Below the pieces are notes generated by a model. That model did not search any database, was not told the DNA's origin, and worked only from the letters and a program-made list of their open reading frames with translations. The position numbers and the translations under genes are program-made. Positions 8,190-16,054 of a stretch of 64,000 bases of DNA are shown piece after piece. The stretch comes from Pseudomonadota bacterium. Lineage in GTDB: Bacteria; Pseudomonadota; Gammaproteobacteria; Burkholderiales; Burkholderiaceae_E. The DNA is taken from the NCBI GenBank assembly GCA_023388075.1, contig JAEWGX010000134.1, forward strand, positions 54,076 to 118,075, read 5' to 3'. Position 1 is the stretch's first letter. Each line of letters starts with the position of its first letter.

Positions 8190-9093
8190 CCGCAACCGCC
8201 TCCTCCAGGCACTCTCCGAGCCACCGTCCCGCGATTCCCAGGGACTCGTCCCGGAGGTGGCAGAAGTACGCGTCGTAGACGATCTCGCCGCCGGCGCCGA
8301 GCCTTCGCGCCGGCAGGCGCACCAACCGACCCTGGTCGAGCTCGGGCTGGACGAGCCAGTGGGGCAGGGTGCCCCAGCCGATGCCGGCACGGATCAGCGC
8401 AAGCTTGCTGTGCATGTCGCTGGTGCGCCAGGTGTTGGACGAGATCACGCCGAAGTCCCGACCGGCGGTCATTTCGGTCGGATCCTCCACGACGATCTGA
8501 AGGTGCTCCGTGATGGCGCGCTCGAGGTCGGCACCGCGTTTCCTTGCGAGTCGCGCCAGCTCATGGGTCGGAGCGACGACGGCGAAGGTGGTGAGCCGCG
8601 TCAGGAAGCGGCGCGCGAATCGCTCCTCGATCTGGTCCAGCACCGCGACAGCGACCGCGCAGCGCCGGCTCTGCAGCGCTTCGAACGTGCCGCCCAGCGA
8701 TGTGTACTCCACCCGCACGGCCACGCTGGGAAAGCGTTCGTGGAGCCGGCGTAGCGCCGCGGCGGCGATATCGGCGGGAAACAGCGTGTCGAAGGCGACT
8801 GCGAGCTTGAGCTCCACGCCGCGCTCCAGCTCGTGGGCGCGCGCCTTGAGGGCATCGACCCGCGCCAGCACGGCGCGCACGTCCTCCAGCATGGCCTCGC
8901 CGGCCGGGGTCAGCCGCGGCCGGTAGCCGGACCGGTCGAACAGCGCCACGCCGAGCTGGGCCTCGAGGTTGGCGATGGTGAAGCTCACCGCCGATTGCAC
9001 CCGGTGAAGCTGCTCGGCGCCGGCCCGGAAGCTGCCCGCGCGAACGACCGTCACGAAGGTGCGCATCTGGTCAAGCGTCAGGCCGTCGAGCAT
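8128..9093 (-). CDS. LysR-family transcriptional regulator
   Basis: A 321-residue LysR regulator. The N-terminal helix-turn-helix (LDQMRTFVTVVRAGSFRAGAEQLHRVQSAVSFTIANLEAQLG) is followed by the linker helix and the periplasmic-binding-like effector domain. The last 20 or so residues are Ala/Pro/Ser-rich and overlap the 3' end of the neighbouring lyase gene by 62 bases, so the tail is probably a recent read-through extension. It is transcribed away from an MFS gene at 9193 with a 99-base gap, the usual layout for a LysR activator and its target. Confidence 0.93.
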   Translation of the reverse strand: MLDGLTLDQMRTFVTVVRAGSFRAGAEQLHRVQSAVSFTIANLEAQLGVALFDRSGYRPRLTPAGEAMLEDVRAVLARVDALKARAHELERGVELKLAVAFDTLFPADIAAAALRRLHERFPSVAVRVEYTSLGGTFEALQSRRCAVAVAVLDQIEERFARRFLTRLTTFAVVAPTHELARLARKRGADLERAITEHLQIVVEDPTEMTAGRDFGVISSNTWRTSDMHSKLALIRAGIGWGTLPHWLVQPELDQGRLVRLPARRLGAGGEIVYDAYFCHLRDESLGIAGRWLGECLEEAVAASAPRTASPAPSAPAFRSPR

Positions 9094-9118
9094 GATCAGT
9101 CGAATCGATCGGAATGCT

Positions 9119-9138
9119 CAATTTTATCCAATTTCATC
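9119..9138. repeat. Two tandem 10-bp repeats in lysR/MFS divergent promoter
   Basis: CAATTTTATC at 9119-9128 is followed directly by CAATTTCATC at 9129-9138 (9 of 10 identical). The unit is one helical turn, in the only AT-rich patch between lysR and the MFS gene. This suggests a regulator contact site or an upstream promoter element, but no clear T-N11-A LysR box was identified. Confidence 0.5.
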
Positions 9139-9192
9139 GAACTCACAGCCGTGCCAGAGTGACGTCCTCCAAAGACTCTGGGCGGTATCACC

Positions 9193-10470
9193 ATGAAGTC
9201 CCTTGCGTCGGAACTCTCGAACCTCGCCGCAGGCGCTGCGCAGCGTCCAACCGGCACCGACTGGCCGGCCGTCGTGCTGGTGACCGGTGCGGGCGTCGTA
9301 TCCGCCTTCCAGTTCGGCAAGCCCTCGATCGCGCTGCCGGCGCTCCAGGCCTCGCTCGGCATTGGCATCGCCTCGGTATCGTGGCTCCTCTCCGCCTTCG
9401 CGCTGGTGGGGGCGACGCTCGGACTGTGGATCGGACTGCGGGTCGACGCCTGGGGGGCGCGCCGAGTACTGCTCGCCGGACTCGCCACGCAGGCGGCCGC
9501 CTCGGCGCTCGGGGGCCTCGCTGTCTCGTTCCCCTGGCTGTTCGCTTCGCGCGTGGTGGAGGGTGTCGGCTTCCTGGCCGTCGTCGTGGCCGGCCCCGCG
9601 CTGGTTCATGAGGCGGCACGCCCCCGGCGGCGCGACCGTGCCTTCGCGCTGTGGGGCACCTTCATGCCGGTCGGCATGGGGGCATTGATGCTCGTCGCTC
9701 CGCTGCTCGAGCCCCTCGGTTGGCGGGCGCTCTGGATGGCGAACGCCGCCCTGCTCGCGATCTATGCGGCCCTGCTGGTCGTGTTCACGAGACACGGCGG
9801 GGCACCGCCAGCCGGGCGGCTGCCCGGTGGTCCCCGTGTGTCCGGTGCGCCCGCCCGCGATCCGGCGCAGGTGTCCGGCCTGAGGCGGGTACTGGCGCTG
9901 CGCGGCCCCTGGCTGGTGGCCGGGCTGTTCATCGCCTTCTCCTCGATGTTCTTCTCGGTATTCACGTTCCTGCCCACGATCCTGGAGGGGCGGTTGGGCG
10001 TCGCCCCGGGAGCCATCGGTCCGCTGTCGGCGATCGCGGTGCTGATGAGCGCGGTCGGCACGCTGGCGTGCGGCGTGCTGCTCGGTCGCGGGCTTGCGCC
10101 GCTGCCGCTTCTGGCGACGGGGTTCGCGGTGATGGGCATCGCGAGTCCCGGCGTCCTGTTGCCGGCCGTCCCTCCGGGCGTCTCCTACGCGGCGGCATTG
10201 CTGATGTCGCTCGTCTCCGGCCTGGTGCCCGTGATCCTCTTCGCAGCGGCTGCCCGCCATGCGCCGGGGCAGGCGCAGGTGGGCACGACGATGGGGATGG
10301 CGATGCAAGGCAACAACCTCGGGTTGCTGATCGGGCCGGCGGCAGCGGGCGCGATCGTGCAGCGCTGGGATTGGCCGTGGGTCGCGGGATGGGTAGGCCT
10401 GCTCGGATTGATCGCGCTGGTCCTCACGCGCGCAATGCGGCGGCCCGTCCGGCCGCGACAACCCAAGTGA
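9193..10470 (+). CDS. MFS transporter
   Basis: A 425-residue major facilitator with about 12 hydrophobic helices in two six-helix halves joined by a basic, Pro/Gly-rich loop around residues 200-230 (HGGAPPAGRLPGG). The helix 2-3 loop has the MFS-type DAWGARRVLLAG motif (normally G-x-x-x-D-R-x-G-R-R). Overall composition resembles the CynX/NimT-like anion carriers. It is probably controlled by the divergent LysR regulator. Substrate unknown; an efflux role is as possible as uptake. Confidence 0.88.
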   Translation: MKSLASELSNLAAGAAQRPTGTDWPAVVLVTGAGVVSAFQFGKPSIALPALQASLGIGIASVSWLLSAFALVGATLGLWIGLRVDAWGARRVLLAGLATQAAASALGGLAVSFPWLFASRVVEGVGFLAVVVAGPALVHEAARPRRRDRAFALWGTFMPVGMGALMLVAPLLEPLGWRALWMANAALLAIYAALLVVFTRHGGAPPAGRLPGGPRVSGAPARDPAQVSGLRRVLALRGPWLVAGLFIAFSSMFFSVFTFLPTILEGRLGVAPGAIGPLSAIAVLMSAVGTLACGVLLGRGLAPLPLLATGFAVMGIASPGVLLPAVPPGVSYAAALLMSLVSGLVPVILFAAAARHAPGQAQVGTTMGMAMQGNNLGLLIGPAAAGAIVQRWDWPWVAGWVGLLGLIALVLTRAMRRPVRPRQPK

Positions 10471-10479
10471 AACAGCGTG

Positions 10480-10495
10480 GCAGCGCCTCCGCTGC
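10480..10495. repeat. Short hairpin after MFS gene
   Basis: GCAGCG-CCTC-CGCTGC forms a 6-bp GC-rich stem with a 4-base loop, 10 bases after the MFS stop and before the truncated FMN reductase. No U-tract follows, so any terminator role would be weak. Confidence 0.35.
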
Positions 10496-10525
10496 GCGTG
10501 CGCCGATCAACCATGGGAGATACAG

Positions 10526-10836
10526 ATGAATGCAAGGGAATCCAACCTACGCCAGCGCCTCGCTGTCATCTACGGGAGCAACCGAACGGAGCGCCTGTGC
10601 GACAAGGTCGGTGCCTGGACGCTGTCACGTGTCGCCGACCATGGCCGCTTCGAGGCCGAGCTGATCGATCCGATCGCCATCACGTGGCCGGATCGCATGG
10701 GCGACGGGACCCACCATTCGTTGAGCGCGCTCCGCCGCCGCATCGATCACGCCGAGGCCTTCCTCGTCGTCACGCCGGAGTACAACCACGGTTATCCGGC
10801 GACTCTCAAGCTGCTCATCGATTCGGCGCGGGCCGT
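10526..10836 (+). pseudogene. NAD(P)H-dependent FMN reductase, truncated
   Basis: The first ~101 residues are a clear flavodoxin-like NADPH:FMN reductase (LAVIYGSNRTERLCDKV phosphate-binding loop, AFLVVTPEYNHGYPATLKLLIDSA flavin/dimer motif). Right after LLIDSA, where the family continues with about 80 more residues, the frame enters the antisense of the neighbouring PfpI gene and runs to a stop at 10996 with no family resemblance. The break falls at about 10829-10839, exactly at the PfpI stop codon, as expected for a deletion joining two convergent genes. The remaining protein lacks the second half of the fold and is probably inactive. The start has GGGAGATACAG before it. Confidence 0.8.
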
Positions 10837-11388
10837 TCAGCGCCGGTGCTTCCCTTCCGCGATCTCCTCGATGGTCTTGGAGACGAAAGCGTCGAGGTCC
10901 TTGGGTGAGCGGCTGGTGACAATGCCGTTGTCGACCACCACCTCCTTGTCCACCCAGTTGGCGCCGGCGTTCTGCACGTCGGTGCGGATGGACTGATAGG
11001 ACGTCATCGTCCGTCCCTTCGCCAGCCCGGCCTCGACGAGCAGCCAGGGCGCATGGCAGATCGCGGCCACCACCTTGCCGGCGCCGGCGAAATCGCGCAC
11101 CAGCTTGACCGCGGCCTCGTCCAGCCGCAGGACGTCGGGGTTGATCTGCCCACCCGGGAGGACCAGCGCGTCGTAGTCCCTGGCGGAGACGTCGGCGATC
11201 GCGCGGTCAGCGGGAACGGTCTCGCCCCAGTCCTTCTCGTTCCAGCCCTTGATGGCCTTCTTGTCGGGGCTCGCGACGTGCACGGTCGCGCCGGCGGCCT
11301 TGAGCTTCTGCAACGGCACCAGCAGCTCCGATTGCTCGAAGCCATCGGTGGCCATGATGAGTACCTTGCTCTGCTTGATATCTGCCAT
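10837..11388 (-). CDS. DJ-1/PfpI-family protein (protease/deglycase type)
   Basis: A 183-residue type 1 glutamine-amidotransferase-like protein of the PfpI/DJ-1 family. Key residues are visible: Glu18 (DGFEQSEL), the nucleophile Cys111 in AAICHAPWLL with His112, and YDALVLPGGQINPD. Homologues hydrolyse peptides or repair glycated proteins and protect from stress. AGGAGG lies 8 bases before the ATG at 11388; the longer open frame upstream (to 11709) is Arg-rich and unlikely. It is divergent from the Tat-exported phosphoesterase gene. Its 3' end touches the truncated reductase. Confidence 0.93.
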   Translation of the reverse strand: MADIKQSKVLIMATDGFEQSELLVPLQKLKAAGATVHVASPDKKAIKGWNEKDWGETVPADRAIADVSARDYDALVLPGGQINPDVLRLDEAAVKLVRDFAGAGKVVAAICHAPWLLVEAGLAKGRTMTSYQSIRTDVQNAGANWVDKEVVVDNGIVTSRSPKDLDAFVSKTIEEIAEGKHRR

Positions 11389-11461
11389 GTATGAACCTCC
11401 TGTCTGTTCGGCCGAAGGCGGGGCAATGCCCATGCCCTGCGCCCGGCCCGTCCTCCTGTCG

Positions 11462-11490
11462 TTGACACGGTCCCCCGGCAGGACTACCGT
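11462..11490 (+). promoter_or_regulatory. Probable sigma-70 promoter of metallophosphoesterase gene
   Basis: A perfect -35 hexamer TTGACA (11462-11467), a 17-base spacer and TACCGT (11485-11490, weak -10, 3 of 6) precede the ATG at 11519 by about 28 bases, with GGGAGG as ribosome site in between. Confidence 0.5.
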
Positions 11491-11518
11491 CCCGACCACA
11501 ACTCGACGGGAGGCGGAC

Positions 11519-12661
11519 ATGGCGTACGAAGAAGATGCGGTGTCGGTGGATGGGTCGAAACGAGCGGGACGGCGGCGGTTCGTCACCCGGTCGGCAGCGG
11601 TCGCGGGTGCGCTGCCGTTCCTCGCCTTCAACGATCCGGCGCAGGCACAGCAGGCGATCGAGATGCCGCAACGCGGCCAGCGATTCGAGTTCGGCATCAT
11701 GGGTGACATGCCCTACACGCGCAAGCAGGAGGCCGAGTACGAGCGCGTGATCGCGGACATCAACGCGCGGGATCTCGCGTTCGCCGTGCATATCGGCGAC
11801 GCGATGTTCGATCCGCGGCCCTACGAGCGCAATCCGGACCTTGCCCGGGAGCCGGGAAGCGACGAGAACTACCAGTACGTCATGGGGACCTTCGAGTCGT
11901 GCCGTCATCCGCTGGTGTTCACTCCCGGAGACAACGACTGGTCGGACTACGTGGAGTTCAAGAAGGTCAAGGCCGAGCCCTTCGCGTGCCTCGCCAAGGT
12001 CCGCGAGAGCTACTACCGGCCGGGAAGGACCCTGGGTCAGCGCACGATGCCCGTGGCAAGCCAGCGCGACGATCCGAACCACAAGGACTATGTCGAGAAC
12101 CAGGCCTGGTCGGCTGGCGGCGTCGAGTTCGTGACGCTTCACCTGCTGGGAAGCAACGACAACTTCCAGCGCAGCCCGGAGCTCGAAGCGGAACGGCTCA
12201 CGCGACAGGCCGCCAATCTTGCCTGGCTCGCGTCGGCATTCCAGCGCGCGCGGGACGGGAAGAGCCTCGGGCTGGTGGTGATCATCCATGCCAATCCGGG
12301 CTTCGAGAACCACTGGCCCGCCAGCTACCTGTCGCGCTACTTCAGGCTGTTCGACGGGGTGAAGGCACCGAGCCCACCCAAGCCGTCACCCTATGACGAG
12401 TACATCAAGGCGCTCGCCGCGGAGATGGAAAGCTACGATCGGCCTACCGCGCTCTTTCACGGCGACACCCACCTGTTCCGGATCGACAAGCCGCTCTTCA
12501 GCGCGAAGAGCAAGCGGCCCTTCGAGAACTTCACCCGGGTGGAGACCTTCGGCTGGCCCGACTCTCATTGGGTCCGCGTGACGGTGGATCCCGCCAACCC
12601 GCAGCTCTTCTCCTTCACGCCCCAGATGGTGCCGGGGAATCGGATGAATCACCTGGGGTAG
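11519..12661 (+). CDS. Tat-exported metallophosphoesterase
   Basis: A 380-residue calcineurin-like phosphoesterase. Residues 16-44 form a Tat signal (GRRRFVTRSAAVAGALPF, then AQAQ). The metal-binding blocks occur in order: FGIMGDMP (Asp63), HIGDAMFD (His91, Asp94), TPGDNDW (Asn139/Asp140), VIIHANPG and LFHGDTHLF (the GHxH-like block, here HGDTH). Substrate unknown; relatives are periplasmic phosphodiesterases or phosphatases. The start ATG at 11519 has GGGAGG 6 bases upstream. A longer frame from 11249 would run through the PfpI gene. The last 47 bases overlap the 3' end of the convergent gntR gene. Confidence 0.85.
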   Translation: MAYEEDAVSVDGSKRAGRRRFVTRSAAVAGALPFLAFNDPAQAQQAIEMPQRGQRFEFGIMGDMPYTRKQEAEYERVIADINARDLAFAVHIGDAMFDPRPYERNPDLAREPGSDENYQYVMGTFESCRHPLVFTPGDNDWSDYVEFKKVKAEPFACLAKVRESYYRPGRTLGQRTMPVASQRDDPNHKDYVENQAWSAGGVEFVTLHLLGSNDNFQRSPELEAERLTRQAANLAWLASAFQRARDGKSLGLVVIIHANPGFENHWPASYLSRYFRLFDGVKAPSPPKPSPYDEYIKALAAEMESYDRPTALFHGDTHLFRIDKPLFSAKSKRPFENFTRVETFGWPDSHWVRVTVDPANPQLFSFTPQMVPGNRMNHLG

Positions 12662-13490
12662 GCGAGGCGGGCCGTCCGGCGCGCCGCCGCCGCCGGCGCG
12701 GGGCGGGGCCTGCTGCCGCTTCGGCCGCGCCCCCGGCGGCGGGTGCGGCCACCGTGCGCGCCACCGGCAGGCCGCCGGGTGAGCCGTTGGGCGGCCAACT
12801 CTCGATCATGCTCATGATCCGCAGGCGGCCCTGGTGCACGTGCTCCATCATCAGGTTGTGCGCGCGGGTGGCTTCCCGCCGCAGGATGGCATCGAACACC
12901 AGCTCGTGCATGCGGACGGCGTCGGCCACGTAGTCGAACACCACGCCGACGTTGTCGCTGGTGGTCGGGACGAGCGCGGCCGACGCCATCGGGATGTTCT
13001 CGACCTGCGCGATGAGCTCACCCACCAGGGAATTGCCGGATTCCGCCGTGAGCAGCCGATGGAACTCCGCGTTGAGACCGACCCAGGTGTTGACGTCGGC
13101 CGCATCGTGCAGCGGTTGCGCAAGGAGCGCGCGGGTCGCCTGCAGGTTGTGCCGCACGGACGATGCGGCCGACTCGCCGATGCCACGCACGGCCAGCCGT
13201 TCGCAGGCGAAGGCCTCGAGCCGGCCGCGTATCTCGATGGCGTTGACCACCTCCTCGGTGGTGAAGGCGCGCACGTGGAAGCCGCGGTGCGGGTTGTAGA
13301 TCAGGAGCCGCTCCTGGGCAAGCGACTGGAGCGCGAGCCTCACCGGCGTTCTCGAGACGCCGAGCAACTCCGCGAGCTGCTTCTCCTCGAGCTTGGCGTG
13401 TGCCGGGAACCGGCCCTGGAGCAGCATCTCGCGCAGGCGGCCGAGCACGCTCTCGAGCTGGGTGGGCGCGACCTGCGCACGGGTCGTCAT
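12615..13490 (-). CDS. GntR-family regulator with FCD domain
   Basis: A 291-residue FadR-type regulator. The winged helix is at residues 15-80 (LREMLLQGRFPAHAKLEEKQLAELLGVSRTPVRLALQSLAQERLL). An all-helical FCD effector domain with metal-ligand-like HRLLTAE and HELVFDAILRR follows. An unusual ~50-residue tail rich in Ala, Pro and Arg (PAPRRRRRRAGRPA) overlaps the phosphoesterase gene. It is transcribed in the same direction as the ABC genes upstream (stop of the permease and start of gntR are adjacent), so it probably regulates the import/catabolic island at 13491-22706. Confidence 0.9.
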   Translation of the reverse strand: MTTRAQVAPTQLESVLGRLREMLLQGRFPAHAKLEEKQLAELLGVSRTPVRLALQSLAQERLLIYNPHRGFHVRAFTTEEVVNAIEIRGRLEAFACERLAVRGIGESAASSVRHNLQATRALLAQPLHDAADVNTWVGLNAEFHRLLTAESGNSLVGELIAQVENIPMASAALVPTTSDNVGVVFDYVADAVRMHELVFDAILRREATRAHNLMMEHVHQGRLRIMSMIESWPPNGSPGGLPVARTVAAPAAGGAAEAAAGPAPRRRRRRAGRPASPTPGDSSDSPAPSGA

Positions 13491-14252
13491 CTACGGCTCC
13501 ACGCCGCCAGGGGCGGCTTGCCAGCGTGCCGCTCGGCGCTCCCAGGCCGAGAGCACCAGGTCGCAGCCAGCAACCAGCATGACCACCAGCACGATTCCCG
13601 CGAACACGCCGACGGTGTCGGCCGTCTGTCGTCCGTGCTCGATGTAGTAGCCGAGGCCGCTCTCGGCCACCAGGAACTCGCTGACGATCGTCGCCGAGAT
13701 GGCACGCGGCACCGACAGCTTGAGGCCCGCGAAGAGAAACGGCCGCATGGCGTGCCTGCGGATCCTCATGGTGAGCTGCCAGTCCGTCGCCCCGAGGACG
13801 CGCCCCATGTCCACCAGGCGTCGATCCAGTGCCCGAAGGCCCGAGAGCGTGGTGATGAACACCATGAAGAAGACCATCGACGTGACGATCACGACGCGCG
13901 GCGACATGCCGATGCCGAACCAGAGTATCAGGAGCGGGATCAGCGCGAAGAGCGGAATCCCCATCGCCCCGATGACGAACGGCTCGACCGCCGCCATGAG
14001 GCGACGCGAGCGCGACAGCAGGACCGGCAGCGCGAAGCCGGCCAGCCAGCCAAGGAGGAAACCGACCGCGGCGACCAGGAGCGTGGAGTAGAGGTGCTCC
14101 CAGATCTCGCCGCTCGAGAACATCGCGACGACCCGTCCGGCGACGGCGCCCGGTGCGGCGACATAGGTGGTACCCAGCATCCGGTGTGCCACCTCCCAGC
14201 CAAGCAGCAGCAGGGCCGCGACCAGGATGCGCCCGAGGGCGATCTGGTTCAT
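13491..14252 (-). CDS. ABC transporter permease, SsuC/TauC type (second)
   Basis: A 253-residue permease of a nitrate/sulfonate/taurine-type ABC importer with about six helices and the EAA-like cytoplasmic loop (LRALDRRLVDMGRVLGATDWQLTMRIRRHAMRP in two parts: DMGRVLGATDWQ and IRRHAMRPFLFAG). The ATG at 14252 overlaps the ATPase stop (ATGA), so it is coupled to the ATPase. A longer open frame to 14735 is an out-of-phase reading of the ATPase. Partner of the permease at 15061-15840; the two differ in sequence and likely form a heterodimer. Confidence 0.92.
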   Translation of the reverse strand: MNQIALGRILVAALLLLGWEVAHRMLGTTYVAAPGAVAGRVVAMFSSGEIWEHLYSTLLVAAVGFLLGWLAGFALPVLLSRSRRLMAAVEPFVIGAMGIPLFALIPLLILWFGIGMSPRVVIVTSMVFFMVFITTLSGLRALDRRLVDMGRVLGATDWQLTMRIRRHAMRPFLFAGLKLSVPRAISATIVSEFLVAESGLGYYIEHGRQTADTVGVFAGIVLVVMLVAGCDLVLSAWERRAARWQAAPGGVEP

Positions 14253-15061
14253 CTCACCTGGGCCCGGATGCCGCCGTGCAGCGCGACGAACGCCGGATCG
14301 GTCAGGATGTCGTCGACCACCCGCGGCCGGGGCAGTCCGACCGGGTGCTCGGCGATCACCTGGGCAGGCGCGCGCTTCAGCACCAGCACGCGGTCTCCCA
14401 ATGCGATCGCCTCGGCGATGTCGTGGGTGACGAAGAGGATGGTCTTGCGCCGCAGCGCCCATAGTGCCTGGAGATCGGCCTGCAGCTGGGCGCGCGTTTC
14501 GGCATCCAGTGCCCCGAACGGCTCGTCCATCAGGATGATGGGCGGGTCGTACACCAGGGTACGGATCAGCGCGGCGCGCTTGCGCATGCCGCCGGACAGC
14601 TCGTGCGGGTAGTAGCGCTCGTAGCCGGCGAGCCCCACCGAGCCCATCAGCTCGGCCGCGGCCTGGCGGGCCTGGGCGTCCAGGCGTCCCTGCAGCTCCA
14701 GGCCGAACAGCACGTTGTCTTCGAGCGTGCGCCACGGCAGCAGGTTGTCGTCCTGGGTGACGTAGCCGACCTGGCGATCCAACCCCGGTCGCAGCGTCCG
14801 GGCACCCTCACCGTAGACGGTCCGGCCGTGCATGACGATCCGGCCCTCGGTGGGTGCTTCCACCTGGGCGATCATGTTCAGGATGGTGGACTTGCCGGCA
14901 CCGGACGGGCCCAGCATGGTGACGAACTCTCCCTGCGCGATGCTGAAGGTGAGATCGCGAACGATCCACGGAGCTTCCGCGCGGGTCGTGGTGGGAGCAA
15001 AGCGCTTGCCGAGCCCCTGCACCTCCAGCAAGGGCGTCTTCACCGCCGCGTCGGCCGACAT
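14249..15061 (-). CDS. ABC transporter ATP-binding protein, SsuB/TauB type
   Basis: A 270-residue ATPase. Walker A GPSGAGKST, the Q-loop (VTQDDNLLPW, typical of nitrate/taurine importers), signature LSGGMRKR, Walker B IILMDEPFGALD and the switch His in VTHDIAEA are all present. The start ATG at 15061 overlaps the stop of the upstream permease (TGATG), and its own stop overlaps the next permease. With the receptor at 16055 it makes a complete ABC importer for an organic anion. Confidence 0.95.
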   Translation of the reverse strand: MSADAAVKTPLLEVQGLGKRFAPTTTRAEAPWIVRDLTFSIAQGEFVTMLGPSGAGKSTILNMIAQVEAPTEGRIVMHGRTVYGEGARTLRPGLDRQVGYVTQDDNLLPWRTLEDNVLFGLELQGRLDAQARQAAAELMGSVGLAGYERYYPHELSGGMRKRAALIRTLVYDPPIILMDEPFGALDAETRAQLQADLQALWALRRKTILFVTHDIAEAIALGDRVLVLKRAPAQVIAEHPVGLPRPRVVDDILTDPAFVALHGGIRAQVR

Positions 15062-15840
15062 CAGCGGTACCCCCGGTCCGTGGCCGAGCCGTCGGTGGCC
15101 GGCTGCCAGCGCAACAGGCGCCGCTCCAGGCGGCTCGCCGCCCAGCTCGCCAGCCCGATCACCACGGTGATGGTGATCACCGCGGCGAAGATCTCCGGCG
15201 TGCTGAAGCTCATGGCCCCGAGTTGCACCAGGTAGCCCAGGCCGCGATTGGACGACACCAGCTCCGAGATGATCACGCCGCCGATCGCGTAGGGGGTCGC
15301 GATGCGAATGCCGGCGAAGACATGGGGCACGACGGCGGGCCAGACGATCCGGCGCGACAGCTGCGCGTGGGTCGCGCCCATGACCTGCGCCATCCGCAGC
15401 CACCGGCGGTCGACCTCGCGGATGCCGCCCATGGTGCTGAAGAAGACGATGAAGAAGACGACCGAGGTGACCAGCGCCACCTTGGAAGCCGCTCCGATGC
15501 CGAACCAGAGGATGAACAGCGGCGCCAGGGCAAGCTTCGGCAGGCCGTAGCCGGCGGCCAGAAACGGATCGAGCACCCGGAGCAACCGGGGATGGCGTCG
15601 CATCCAGAGCGGCAGCAGGGCGCCGGGCACCGCGCCCAGGGCGAACCCGAGCGTGGCGGCGAGCAGCGTGTACCCGGTGTGCCGGAGGAGGCCGCCTTCC
15701 CGGATCATGACCACGAGCTGCTCCAGCGTGGCCCACGGTGGCGTCACCCAGTAGGCACCGAACCATCGGCTCGCCAGCTCCCAGGCGAGCAACAGGCCTG
15801 CGCCGAGGGTCAGGCGATCGAGGAACGGCTGGGAGGGCAT
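15061..15840 (-). CDS. ABC transporter permease, SsuC/TauC type (first)
   Basis: A 259-residue permease of the same class as 13491-14252, with LFILWFGIGAASKVALVTSVVFF and the EAA-like loop RMAQVMGATHAQLSRRIVWPA. First gene of the minus-strand ABC operon, divergent from the receptor gene at 16055 across a 214-base gap holding two TGCATGCAT copies. Two dissimilar permeases beside one ATPase is less common than a homodimer in this family. Confidence 0.92.
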   Translation of the reverse strand: MPSQPFLDRLTLGAGLLLAWELASRWFGAYWVTPPWATLEQLVVMIREGGLLRHTGYTLLAATLGFALGAVPGALLPLWMRRHPRLLRVLDPFLAAGYGLPKLALAPLFILWFGIGAASKVALVTSVVFFIVFFSTMGGIREVDRRWLRMAQVMGATHAQLSRRIVWPAVVPHVFAGIRIATPYAIGGVIISELVSSNRGLGYLVQLGAMSFSTPEIFAAVITITVVIGLASWAASRLERRLLRWQPATDGSATDRGYR

Positions 15841-15941
15841 GGCGGGCGTACGTCTCCGATATCGGGCGGGCCGGCTGGATCACCGGTGGGCGCGATCCTA
15901 TCCTCTACGTCGCCACGGCGGCAACCGGAAAAGTGGCAACA

Positions 15942-15952
15942 TGCATGCATGC
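15942..15952. promoter_or_regulatory. TGCATGCAT copy 1, candidate GntR operator
   Basis: TGCATGCATGC in the divergent region between the ABC operon and the catabolic operon. The same 9-base core recurs 76 bases downstream. Its self-complementary ATGCAT core and paired arrangement suit a dimeric regulator such as the FCD-type GntR at 12615. Confidence 0.5.
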
Positions 15953-16017
15953 TGGAGGCACCCAAGGGCAACATGGGCCCGCAAACCTGGGGAGTATGCG
16001 TTGTGGAACCGCGACCG

Positions 16018-16026
16018 TGCATGCAT
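16018..16026. promoter_or_regulatory. TGCATGCAT copy 2, candidate GntR operator
   Basis: Second TGCATGCAT, 28 bases upstream of the receptor ATG at 16055 and just before the ribosome site GAGAGGAG. A bound repressor here would block the plus-strand catabolic operon. Confidence 0.5.
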
Positions 16027-16054
16027 AATCCGGCGCACTGAGAGGAGACTACAG

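Noticed and set aside
15941..16026. TGCATGCAT copies as a CRISPR or mobile-element repeat
   Set aside because: Only two short copies, in a promoter region, with no further array, spacer structure or transposase.
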